Assembly: GCA_012934845.2 (NCBI GenBank)
Contig: WNNJ02001762.1
Location: 1 to 64,000, forward strand
Direction of reading: 5' to 3'
DNA from: Pomphorhynchus laevis
Lineage: Eukaryota; Acanthocephala; Palaeacanthocephala; Echinorhynchida; Pomphorhynchidae
DNA: 64,000 bases
Each line of letters begins with the position of its first letter. Position 1 is the first letter of the stretch. This document shows, piece by piece, positions 56,201 through 64,000 of this stretch. Below the pieces are notes generated by a model that saw only the letters and a program-made list of their open reading frames with translations, made no database searches and was not told where the DNA came from. The translations under genes were made by a program, and so were the position numbers.

Positions 56201-56420
56201 GTCCATTACACGAACAGCATTTTGGCTCGGCTGGAATTCCTTTAGGCATCGTGATTGTATTGGCGAAATAAAGTTGTTGACTATAAAAAAATTCGATTTG
56301 TTGTCTCGTTTTTCTTTGTTAGGTGTATAATAGTTATCGACTTTGTAACAGCGATCTCAGACGATTTCAGCGCTCACAGGCGGTTTCGTAATGCGCTCTC
56401 AGGCGGCTTCGTAATATTAT
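53262..56420 (-). mobile_element. Family R LINE, full-length copy with two in-frame stops
   Basis: One reading frame runs from the ATG at 56249 to the stop at 53343 (969 codons) in three open pieces separated only by a TAA (55737-55739) and a TAG (54534-54536). Domains: CXC-like CCSCNGHSARCRQCKC at the N-terminus; RT with TGAAGPSGVNALSW, GVRPIGIGEAYRR, LLIDAHNAFNRIN, EGFTQGDPLAM and RWYADDVSCVG; CVCGEVLSVVHSLSCKCGG; and endonuclease ARLDVLCSGLFG...YLDISVFN...RKKAKYSER. AAT-rich tracts lie at both ends. The 3' UTR lacks the GGCCC stem-loop. Probably inactivated recently. Confidence 0.85.
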
Positions 56421-56434
56421 TATTATTATTTTTT

Positions 56435-57242
56435 TTTGAAATTAATGATATTTAATAATTTTTTTTAATATATTATTAATTACAACATATGGTTCCCTCA
56501 AATGGGCCAATATACATTTAACATTGTTATGTATTATTATTTATTCTAAAACATTAGAATCATCCATCCGTTCGGATCCACGACTATATGGGTGACCCCT
56601 AGTCGACCGGCACCCTCTGATTGCATGTGAGGCAGCACGACACAGCAGCAAACTTATGGACCTTCTGAGGCCACACAGGCATTCAGCATAGCTTTTATTC
56701 CCACGTGATGAACGCAATCGAGCAATTGTCCTGAGCAAAACCATGGCGTCGGGTCCCGCAGCACCAGAAGCCGTGAACACCAGCGGCATAAATCTACTCC
56801 TTTCGATATCGATGATACGTTCCGCGTATTTTGATCTTTTTCTCGCTTCATGAAAATCAAATGCAGCTTTTCTCGTAGACGCACACGATAAGCAAAATGG
56901 TTGAAAACCGTTACTGCAGAAGTAAGATTACCTGACATTAATGATTTCACGAACAGCGACTTCCAATTGCGCTTAGAATCGTATCGTGACTGGGATACCT
57001 TTAAACGTGATTAAATACATTTACCCTCCCTTACTAATTCATCAAAATTTTGGCTTTGCCAAAGAGACAGGCGACGCGACATCAATTGACGTACATATTT
57101 GATTTTCGAAGAACCTACTTTTTGTAAAACGCACTGACAAATAATTGTCACCTTAATAAGCGACGAGCCTTCGACGTCATCTTCGCGACAAGCAGTTTCA
57201 AACAATTTGTTTAGTTCATTTAAAAACATTCGGCTTTCGTTA
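56435..57242 (-). mobile_element. Family R chimeric short copy
   Basis: On the minus strand, 57242-56911 duplicates 55968-55637 (N-terminal region) with one visible difference and includes the same TAA stop. At 56910 the sequence jumps directly into the endonuclease (VFNHFAYR, then EARKRSKYAERIIDIERSRF in another frame) and ends with the 3' stem-loop at 56491-56508. RT and CCHC are missing. AAT-rich tracts border both ends. It is a non-autonomous deletion or template-switch product. Confidence 0.8.
56491..56508 (-). other. Family R 3' stem-loop (chimeric copy)
   Basis: GGCCCATTTGAGGGAACC on the minus strand: stem intact, one loop base changed. Confidence 0.7.
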
Positions 57243-57300
57243 TTATTATTAATTTTTTTTAGTAATTTATTTTCTTTATTAGTAAAACATAAAATTAAAG

Positions 57301-57318
57301 GTAACCCTCTAATGGGCC
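57301..57318 (-). other. Family R 3' stem-loop (intact copy)
   Basis: On the minus strand the TAG stop of the ORF is directly followed by GGCCCATTAGAGGGTTAC. Loop and bulge bases differ from the other copies, while the CCC/GGG and GG/CC pairing is kept. Confidence 0.7.
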
Positions 57319-60306
57319 CTATTTTCTAATGCACCGGGATACCATCCTTGCGAGACGGATGCCTATTCTACAACGCAGCGTTGAAATTACATCCGAATAC
57401 TTAACCTCTGCTCTTTCGGCGATAGTATTCGCGATTTTTTTCAGAAGACTTTCCGTGCCCTTACCTGCACCTCCAGAGTTCGACAACACAACAGGAATGA
57501 AAGATGCTCTTTCAATTTCGGTTATTCTTTCTAGATATTTATTTCTTTTTCGGCTTTCGTGATACTCAAAACACGCACTCGGATTCCTTGATAAATTCGA
57601 CGGCGCGAGCGCATTAAAAATGCAAACATCTATTAAAGTACGTTCCGTCTTGTCACCAAACAATCCGTTGCATGATATGTCCAATCTCGCTTCTTTATCC
57701 TTAGTAGTTGTTTGTTTCAAGAAAGTTACATTTGAAGAAACAGGCGCCAGTCGAGGTTCGATTTGTACAGATGGACATATCTCAGTAAGCGTGTATGCTA
57801 AGAAATCCCGTACCACGTCATGTCTCATAGATGGAAGTCCACCAAGTGAACACGAAAGCGAGTGCGCCAGAGAATTTACTGTACCACATTGACAATAGGA
57901 CGGAGCGCTTTTTGGAAGAAAACCGTATCGCGCCGCCAAAGCGTCTCGAAATTCATCGTTGCTTAGCCTTGAATTCTTTTCATGCGATGGATAAACTGAA
58001 AGCCATGATGATGCACCTTTGACTGACGAGTGTTCTATTGACCTTCTCAATAAATGATTGCAATTGTCGAGAATATTATTGCGATTAATTTTACAACGGG
58101 AGATATTTTGAGCGCGGATTAGTCTAATTATCGTATCTTGTTTTCCTTTTAGTGATTCGCCGGAGTAACCTTCCAAACATGGAGCGCATAGGGAAGTAGA
58201 TGATTCATATTCCGATTGAACCAATGCTGAAGGATCACGTATACTTACGCCACCGTCCCTGTAACTGAGGCAAAGCGTTCTCCATATAAATTCATCACTT
58301 GAAAGATCGATATTAAACAGCTTAGATATCATCATTTTTATTCTTTCAGACAGAGGACCAATCCAATCTACAGAACATGCACAAGTCCTCAAGAGATGCG
58401 ACCATTTGTGCTGAATTGATCTGATAAAAGCCGTATACGCAACCGGAACATCGAGTTCACCCATATCTACCAACCGTTCAATGGAATTCGATATATCCTG
58501 CACAAATGATGATACAAAGTGCTTAACGTAAGCGTATTTACCGATCGGGGAACCGAGAATTTTCACACCGTTTTCCATTATCGGAATATTGGTGTCACTG
58601 AATTCTGTTTGTAGCGATGTGCTGTCATATCCGTTAGAGTAGATTTTACATTTTTCGGGATTGATGTAAAAACCATACTTCGGACCAAGCAACATTAACA
58701 TTTTGAAAGCCGCCTTAACCATACTAGGCGGACCAACCATATTACCATCATCAGCATACCATAATTGTTCAACATTGGGGCATTTTTTTATAAGCCGGTA
58801 TATTAATGGTAGCGTTGCGGCACTGAAAGCAGCCATTGAAAAAACATCACCCTGTGTAAATCCTTCTGAAGACCATATGTATTCGTTTCCTGTAGCCATT
58901 CGAGTAGGATCTCTATACAAGTTTGACAATACGACTGATAATGCTGGACAAATATAAGGCATATTACGTAAAGCCAATTTTCTATTAATGCGATTAAAAG
59001 CATTGTCCGCGTCGATGGTGATAAGTATGTTGTTCTCATTAGAAAGATGTGTTTTCAGAGCATGAATAACACATTCAGTTCCGGCCCAATGTGATGCACA
59101 ACATTGTATAGAACCACATGTGTGTTGCAGCTGAGGCTGAACAACTTTGAGTATGGCCTTCGAAATAATTCTTCTGGAGACATCCCCGATACCTATTGGA
59201 CGAATGCCATGAAGTTTGCTTAGTGGAATTAGTCGGCTTGTGGTAAAAGCCTTTATCGAAGTTTTAGGTATTTTACAAGTTGACAAATGCTTTGAGAAGA
59301 GAGCCAGTGCATCCGCTAGATTTCGCGACTCAGTTCCAAACGTAGATAGCATTGCGATCCATGCCTTCGCATCAAGGCCAGATGGGCCTGCTCCACCACT
59401 CATTCTACAAGCAGCCGTGATAATTGAATCTGCGTCAATCGAGTCGAATGCTATCGGATGGAAGACTGTATCTTTTTTCAAGGGGGAAGAAAGGATGGCA
59501 TCTTCATCTAGTAATGCAGGCTCTGGATGCTTGTCGAGAAGAAGTTGCCGTACTGTTTTATCCTCAATAGCATCATCGATATCCAAAGGTATACCAACTC
59601 CAGGTTCCAAATCCAATAACCTTACGGTAGTTGTCAAACGCCCGTTAAGAACGAGCTTTCTGAATGAGCGACGCCAGTCGTCCTCGATATTATCAATTTT
59701 GTTTCTTTTGGAATTTTGATATTGCAGATAGCGGGCTTCGCCTAGTAGTGCACCATAATTACCGGTCTGCCAAGATTCCACCCTTCTCTGTATAAGTTCT
59801 TTTGCTTGCTTCATTTTTGAGTTTCGGCATCGTTGTAGCACGAGTTGAGGTAAAATAATCGCCAATTTAAGAGAACAACTGTCCGATGCTGCAAATTCAT
59901 AGATGCGAGCCATTTCGGAAATAAACGATTTCGACGCTTGACACCTTGGTAGTCTTAACAAATTCGGCTTCCAGAGTGCCACTTCCGTGAATATCACATC
60001 GATGTATTCAGGTGAAACACTGTTTTGATGAGATATTGACGCTTCACATTGTATGTCGTCGTTGTGGACTGGTTGGATTGGATGGACAGATTCGTTATTA
60101 AAGGTGTTATTCCGATGTCCATCGTTACAATGATTTGTGTTTATATTGGTAATATCAGCAGGATTTTCGAGTTTATTAAGGCAGTGTGCTGCCGAACAAT
60201 TTGTACAAGGATGTTTCGCTCTTGCACATTTACAGTTTTTGCATTTAGCTGCCTGTCCATTACACGTACAGCATTTGTATGTAGAGGATGGGACACCTCG
60301 AGGCAT
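57319..60306 (-). CDS. Family R LINE polyprotein: CXC-like finger, RT, CCHC-like motif, restriction-like endonuclease
   Basis: 995 uninterrupted codons from ATG (MPRGVPSSTY). N-terminal Cys-rich domain at residues 12-42 (CCTCNGQAAKCKNCKC, CTNCSAAHC), resembling half of a tesmin/TSO1 CXC domain and likely DNA- or RNA-binding. GGAGPSGLDAK is at 304-314. The RT spans about 360-640: GIRPIGIGDVSRRI (367-380), motif A TIDADNAFNRI (430-440, Asp432), motif B EGFTQGDVFSM (481-491) and motif C WYADD (516-520). A CCHC-like motif has C805, C807, H815 and C819 followed by GG and RHD. The restriction-like endonuclease has RLDI (874-877, Asp876), IDV (892-894, Asp893) and ESRKRNKY (917-924). The protein should nick target DNA and prime reverse transcription there. 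No damage seen. Confidence 0.9.
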   Translation of the reverse strand: MPRGVPSSTYKCCTCNGQAAKCKNCKCARAKHPCTNCSAAHCLNKLENPADITNINTNHCNDGHRNNTFNNESVHPIQPVHNDDIQCEASISHQNSVSPEYIDVIFTEVALWKPNLLRLPRCQASKSFISEMARIYEFAASDSCSLKLAIILPQLVLQRCRNSKMKQAKELIQRRVESWQTGNYGALLGEARYLQYQNSKRNKIDNIEDDWRRSFRKLVLNGRLTTTVRLLDLEPGVGIPLDIDDAIEDKTVRQLLLDKHPEPALLDEDAILSSPLKKDTVFHPIAFDSIDADSIITAACRMSGGAGPSGLDAKAWIAMLSTFGTESRNLADALALFSKHLSTCKIPKTSIKAFTTSRLIPLSKLHGIRPIGIGDVSRRIISKAILKVVQPQLQHTCGSIQCCASHWAGTECVIHALKTHLSNENNILITIDADNAFNRINRKLALRNMPYICPALSVVLSNLYRDPTRMATGNEYIWSSEGFTQGDVFSMAAFSAATLPLIYRLIKKCPNVEQLWYADDGNMVGPPSMVKAAFKMLMLLGPKYGFYINPEKCKIYSNGYDSTSLQTEFSDTNIPIMENGVKILGSPIGKYAYVKHFVSSFVQDISNSIERLVDMGELDVPVAYTAFIRSIQHKWSHLLRTCACSVDWIGPLSERIKMMISKLFNIDLSSDEFIWRTLCLSYRDGGVSIRDPSALVQSEYESSTSLCAPCLEGYSGESLKGKQDTIIRLIRAQNISRCKINRNNILDNCNHLLRRSIEHSSVKGASSWLSVYPSHEKNSRLSNDEFRDALAARYGFLPKSAPSYCQCGTVNSLAHSLSCSLGGLPSMRHDVVRDFLAYTLTEICPSVQIEPRLAPVSSNVTFLKQTTTKDKEARLDISCNGLFGDKTERTLIDVCIFNALAPSNLSRNPSACFEYHESRKRNKYLERITEIERASFIPVVLSNSGGAGKGTESLLKKIANTIAERAEVKYSDVISTLRCRIGIRLARMVSRCIRK

Positions 60307-60359
60307 GCTTGTGTGTTATAGTGACTGTAAATAGTTATTTGTTAGAAGCTTAGAATAAT

Positions 60360-62920
60360 AATAAGCTATTTCGGAAGTTTGTTCTCAATGGTAAGATAAC
60401 GGCAGCGATGAAATTAATCAAGACAGAGTATGGACAAGGCGTGCCAATGGGCCTGGATACTTTAACATGTGGTAAATAAGTGAAACAGATACTTATTGAT
60501 AAGCATCCACAACCAGCTGACATACATGAGGAAGCACTAGTCACTCAACCAATAACCGAAATACATGACTTCAACCAAGTTGCTTTCGAGAGTATTGACG
60601 GATCAAAAATAATTGAGGCTGCTAAGAGAACAAAGGGTAGTGCAGGACCTTCTGAAATGGACGCAAAAGCATGGACCGAAATGCTTTCGAATTTCGGTAC
60701 GGAGTCACAAAAATTAGCGGATGCGCTAGCATTGTTTGCTCAACGAATCGCTACTAAGGAAGTTTCTGATGAGTCGATCAAAGCTTTTACGACAAGCCGC
60801 CTTATTGCATTAAGTAAGAATCCAGGTGTGCGTCCAATTGGAATAGGTGATGTCTCAAGACGTATCGTATCGAAAGTCATACTTGATGTTGCACGGCCAC
60901 AGCTACAACAGATATGCGGTAAAACACAGTTTTGTGCTGGTCAACGCGCAGGTACTGAATGTGTAGTCCATGCCTTACGTGATTTGTTATCGAGTAAACC
61001 AAATTCGGTGGTCTTGACTATTGATGCAGATAATGCATTTAATCGAATCAACAGAAAAACTGCCCTGGCCAACATGCCACAAATATGCCCAGCGCTATCG
61101 AATGTTCTGTCAAACCTCTATAGAAATCCGACGTCATTGACAATTGGGAATGAAATCATACTCTCCCAAGAAGGATTTACACAGGGAGATGTTTTATCGA
61201 TGTCTGCTTATGCTGCAGCTACACTTCCTAGATACAAAAGATATCTGTGGAGTATCCTGATGTGCTCCAATGCTGGTATGCTGATGACGGCAATATGGTG
61301 GGTGATCCTGATACAGTGAAGATGGCGTTTGAACTGCTACGAAAAATTGGACCGTCATATGGTTTCTTCGTTAATCCGGCGAAATGTCGACTATACGGAA
61401 ATGGATGTATAGCTGAAACGCTCCACGCTTTATTTGATGATCTTCAAATTTCTGTTGACATGGATGGCGTGTCTATATTGGGGTCTCCCATTGGAAAGGA
61501 TGACTTTGTAAAAGAGCATATTCAATCTGATGTACGTTCGTTGATCGAGACAGTTACTCCTCTCACACAAATCGGTCGTTCAGAGCTACAGATTGCTTTC
61601 GTTGCTCTCATAAGATCTCTTCAACAAAAATGGATACATATGCAACGATCATGCCATTGCTCGATTGAGTGGTTTGAGGCGCTGGCACAATCGATAAGAT
61701 CGATGATAACTGAATTAACTGGAATTGACATTGAAACAAATGAAGTTCTATGGAGGGTGTTTAACATGACTTTGAGAGATGGTGGTATCGGCGTTAAAGA
61801 CCCTATGCGTTCAGTAGACCAAGAATATAACGCTTCACGTATGGTGTGCGAGCCATGTTTAGGAGACGTTACGGGGCTAGATCTAATAAATAATCAAAAC
61901 AGATTATGTAAAGAAATTCGTGCTAACCGTTTAAAAGCGGAAAGGATGAATCGCAATGACATTATAAATCAGGTCGACCCTACTCTCAAGAATGCCATCG
62001 AGCATGCATCAGTATCTGGATCATCTTCGTGGTTGTCAACATACCCAACAAACAGTTATTCTTCCAGAATAAGTAATACAGTCTTTCAAGATGCACTAGC
62101 CACCAGATACGGATTTCTCCATCCCTCATCACCGAAATACTGCCAATGTAAAGAACAAAACTCGATATCACACACTTTCTCGTGCCCTTTAGGCGGCTTG
62201 CCATCAATGAGACACGATGCCGTCCGTGATTTTCTAGCGAATAGATTATCCGAATGTTGTCGTAACGTAGCAATCGAGCCAAAACTATCCCCTCTGCATG
62301 ATGAAATATGCTTCCAAAATCACGGTACAACTATTGATCGTGAAGCGAGACTTGACATATCATGTTCCGGAATCTTTGGAAACAGAACGGAGTGTACTTT
62401 CCTTGATATCTGCGTGTTCAACGCATACGCTCCCTCTAACTCCAGTAAGAGTATCGGATCATGCTTCGAATATCATGAACTAAGGAAGAAAAGGAAGTAT
62501 CTTGAGAGAGTAAATAGCATAGAGCATGCATCATTTATTCCCGTAGTATTTTCGATGCTCGGAGGGGCGGGTACGGAAGCGGCAATCCTGTTAAAGAGAA
62601 TAGCGAGCTCCTTGGCAAGGAGTCATAACAGCTCAGACAACGATGAAATAAGCAGATTACGTAGTGGCATCAGCGTTATCCTTGCAAAGATGACTTCTCG
62701 ATGTGTCCGTGGAGCTCGATCAGCTATAAATCGTCCTCAAAGGGATTTATGTTTAATCAATGAAGAATAATTTAGTGACTTTTTGAATATTAAAACTGGC
62801 TTGGTGAGGTTTTTTTTTCTTTAAAATTGTAAATTAAGGCCCATTTGCGGGAACCTATATTAATGTAATAATATTTATAATAAAAAATATATAAAAAAAT
62901 TAATAATAATATAATAATCG
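60360..62920 (+). mobile_element. Family R LINE, 5'-truncated copy, lightly damaged
   Basis: Begins head to head with the intact copy across a short AATAATAATAA junction. The first readable residues (FRKFVLNGKITAAMKLIK) match residue 215 onward of the intact protein. The frame has one stop at 60478-60480 and one frame change at about 61230 inside the RT, just before WYADDGNMVG. From 61247 to 62770 it is open through CQCKEQNSISHTFSCPLGG and the endonuclease (REARLDISCSGIFGNRTECT, RKKRKYLERV). The 3' UTR contains the stem-loop at 62838-62855 and ends in AAT repeats. It is closely related to the intact copy. Confidence 0.85.
62838..62855 (+). other. Family R 3' stem-loop
   Basis: GGCCCATTTGCGGGAACC: the clearest copy of the motif, 65 bp after the stop codon. 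Confidence 0.75.
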
Positions 62921-63054
62921 CGGGGCAATAATATTTACCCGATATTATACTTATATAATATTATTTACAATAATATTTACCCGTTGGCATAATATTTATG
63001 CCCCGCGATTACGCGGGACAATTATTACGCGGGGCAATAATAATTAATAATTTT
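62921..63054. repeat. AAT tract with SINE-head palindromes
   Basis: CGCGGGGCAATAAT occurs at 62919 and 63028, inverted at about 62999-63008, with a variant at 63012. These equal the first bases of the SINE at 50316 (GCCCCGCG...) together with the AAT flank. A small hairpin GCCCCGCG-ATTA-CGCGGGAC is formed. Confidence 0.65.
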
Positions 63055-64000
63055 TTTATTATTATTATGTTACTCGTTTTTTTAAAGAAGAAGAAAGTAT
63101 TACAAAAATAATCATCATAGTTAGTTTATGGAAAAGTCGCATAGGTTACCGCCGTCATCGTCGCGCCATCGTATTGTCGTATTCGATGTAATCGTCTTTT
63201 CTGTTGCTCGGGCGGCATCAATTACTGGTCGTCCTCTGGAGGACCGGAAACCTCTGATACACCGCGACGTTGCTCGGCAAATCGTAAAACCCACGATGCT
63301 TTTTAAACGATACAAGCATTTACCGTAGGAGGTGTGGGCATTCGATTGTAGGAAGGCAATACGCTGTAGGACTTTGCGCCCGTTTTCTGCTAGACCACCT
63401 GACGTTGATAAAGCAAAAGGGATGAATGAGCCCTGTTCAATTTTTTTCACCCTTTCGGCATATTTTGTTATCTCTCTTTGTTCATTATATCTGTAAGCGC
63501 CGGCAGTTGTCGAAGAATACGATTCCGCAAGACGATTGAAGATCGTAACGTCTATGAACGTTCGCTGGAATCGATTTTCGAACAAGCCATTGCAAACTAC
63601 GTCGAGCCTTGCATTCATTTCCCTGGAGGTTGAAGGATGATCAAAATAGACGTTATCTGGAACAGACTCTAACACCTGTTCGACACCTACACCACGCAGA
63701 CAGACGTTAATTCTTTCGCCAAAACGTCTCTGACAGCGTCGTGGCGTGCAATTTGAAACCCGCCACGTTTACATGACACTAGGTGTGAGGCGGTAGCTTT
63801 CTCGCTACAGACACAGAATTGAGGAAGATTCGGCGGATCCCAGTTGTATCTGACAGCAATGCAGTCTGTAAACTCGGTGGGTGACAACGCGAAATAATCC
63901 TTTTCGACATGCATTGAAGATAGCCATGTCGAGGCACCGGGCATTTTTGCATGGGCCAGAGCTTGCTGCGTAGACTCAGGCAGATCGATCATTGCTTGCG
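63055..64000 (-). mobile_element. Family R LINE, 3' part, running off the window
   Basis: The minus strand encodes GASTWLSSM, FCVCSEKATASHLVSCKRGG with RHDAVRD (63720-63830), and the endonuclease MNARLDVVCNGLFENRFQRT, IDVTIFNRLA, REITKYAERV (63121-63675), ending IRGFRSSRGRPV. One frame change lies near 63680. The RT would lie beyond position 64000. No GGCCC stem-loop follows; the 3' UTR ends in an ATAATAATAA and A-rich tail. Confidence 0.8.

Larger units (their letters stand above)
57250..60356 (-). mobile_element. Family R LINE, intact full-length copy
   Basis: About 3.1 kb, with a 5' UTR of only about 45 bp, one ORF (57319-60306) and a 3' UTR of about 65 bp that starts with the stem-loop. 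On the element strand the 5' border is TTATTATTATT and the 3' border AATTAATAATAATAA. The compact layout, single ORF and C-terminal restriction-like endonuclease are the architecture of the R2-type (R2, R4/Dong, NeSL, Hero, CRE) LINEs. The Dong element is known to sit in TAA repeats. Confidence 0.85.

Noticed and set aside
59216-59719. 167-codon plus-strand ORF
   Set aside because: Antisense shadow of the intact family R RT ORF, which has all the catalytic motifs.
1-64000. LTR retrotransposons, Polintons or DNA transposases
   Set aside because: I saw no aspartic protease, integrase or transposase signature and no long terminal repeat pair with polypurine tract or primer site.

Overview
The window is AT-rich metazoan DNA, most likely from an invertebrate, and almost all of it is retroelement sequence. 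That call rests on APE-type LINEs of the CR1/L2 and I/R1/Jockey groups, Penelope-like elements (PLEs) with GIY-YIG endonucleases and hammerhead-like motifs, a tRNA-derived SINE and abundant AAT microsatellites. I cannot name the species. I see one likely host gene, an intronless neuronal-calcium-sensor type EF-hand protein at 4378-4983. I found no rRNA genes, CRISPR arrays or convincing functional tRNA genes.

Layout. 1-4.3 kb: AT-rich non-coding DNA with foldback and direct repeats. 4.4-5.0 kb: the EF-hand gene. 5.7-9.9 kb: a 19-bp tandem array followed by the first copies of an RLE-type LINE, here called family R. Its protein has an N-terminal Cys-rich CXC-like domain, a reverse transcriptase (RT), a CCHC-like motif and a restriction-like endonuclease. 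9.9-14.8 kb: CR1-like and I/R1/Jockey-like (family C) LINE fragments. 14.8-17.4 kb: left arm of a large, nearly identical inverted duplication. 17.4-21.1 kb: unassigned DNA and a possible virus-derived fossil with an internal duplication. 21.1-24.4 kb: two PLEs tail to tail, each ending in a hammerhead-like motif. 24.8-30.7 kb: a family C LINE interrupted by a structurally complete L2-like LINE with two open ORFs. 27.9-33.4 kb: right arm of the inverted duplication, later hit by a CR1-like LINE. 33.8-39.9 kb: two PLEs in opposite orientation, one split by another CR1-like LINE. 40.4-44.5 kb: a CR1-like LINE with a long open ORF2. 44.7-50.3 kb: family R endonuclease fragments, more LINE and PLE ends, and a tRNA-derived SINE. 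50.3-64 kb: an unassigned LINE fragment, then a dense cluster of family R copies in both orientations. This cluster includes one uninterrupted 995-codon ORF (57319-60306) and one copy broken only by two in-frame stops.

The most interesting system is family R. At least eleven copies or fragments lie here. Most junctions are AAT/TTA-rich, and six copies share a short 3' stem-loop (GGCCC-loop-GGG-(AA)-CC). This suggests a target-biased retrotransposon that uses or generates AAT microsatellites. A CR1-like LINE with an unrelated endonuclease carries the same ten-base loop core at its own 3' end. The second theme is hammerhead-like ribozyme motifs at five PLE ends. The third is the readable order of events in the inverted duplication. 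All of this comes from reading the sequence by eye; clade names are provisional.
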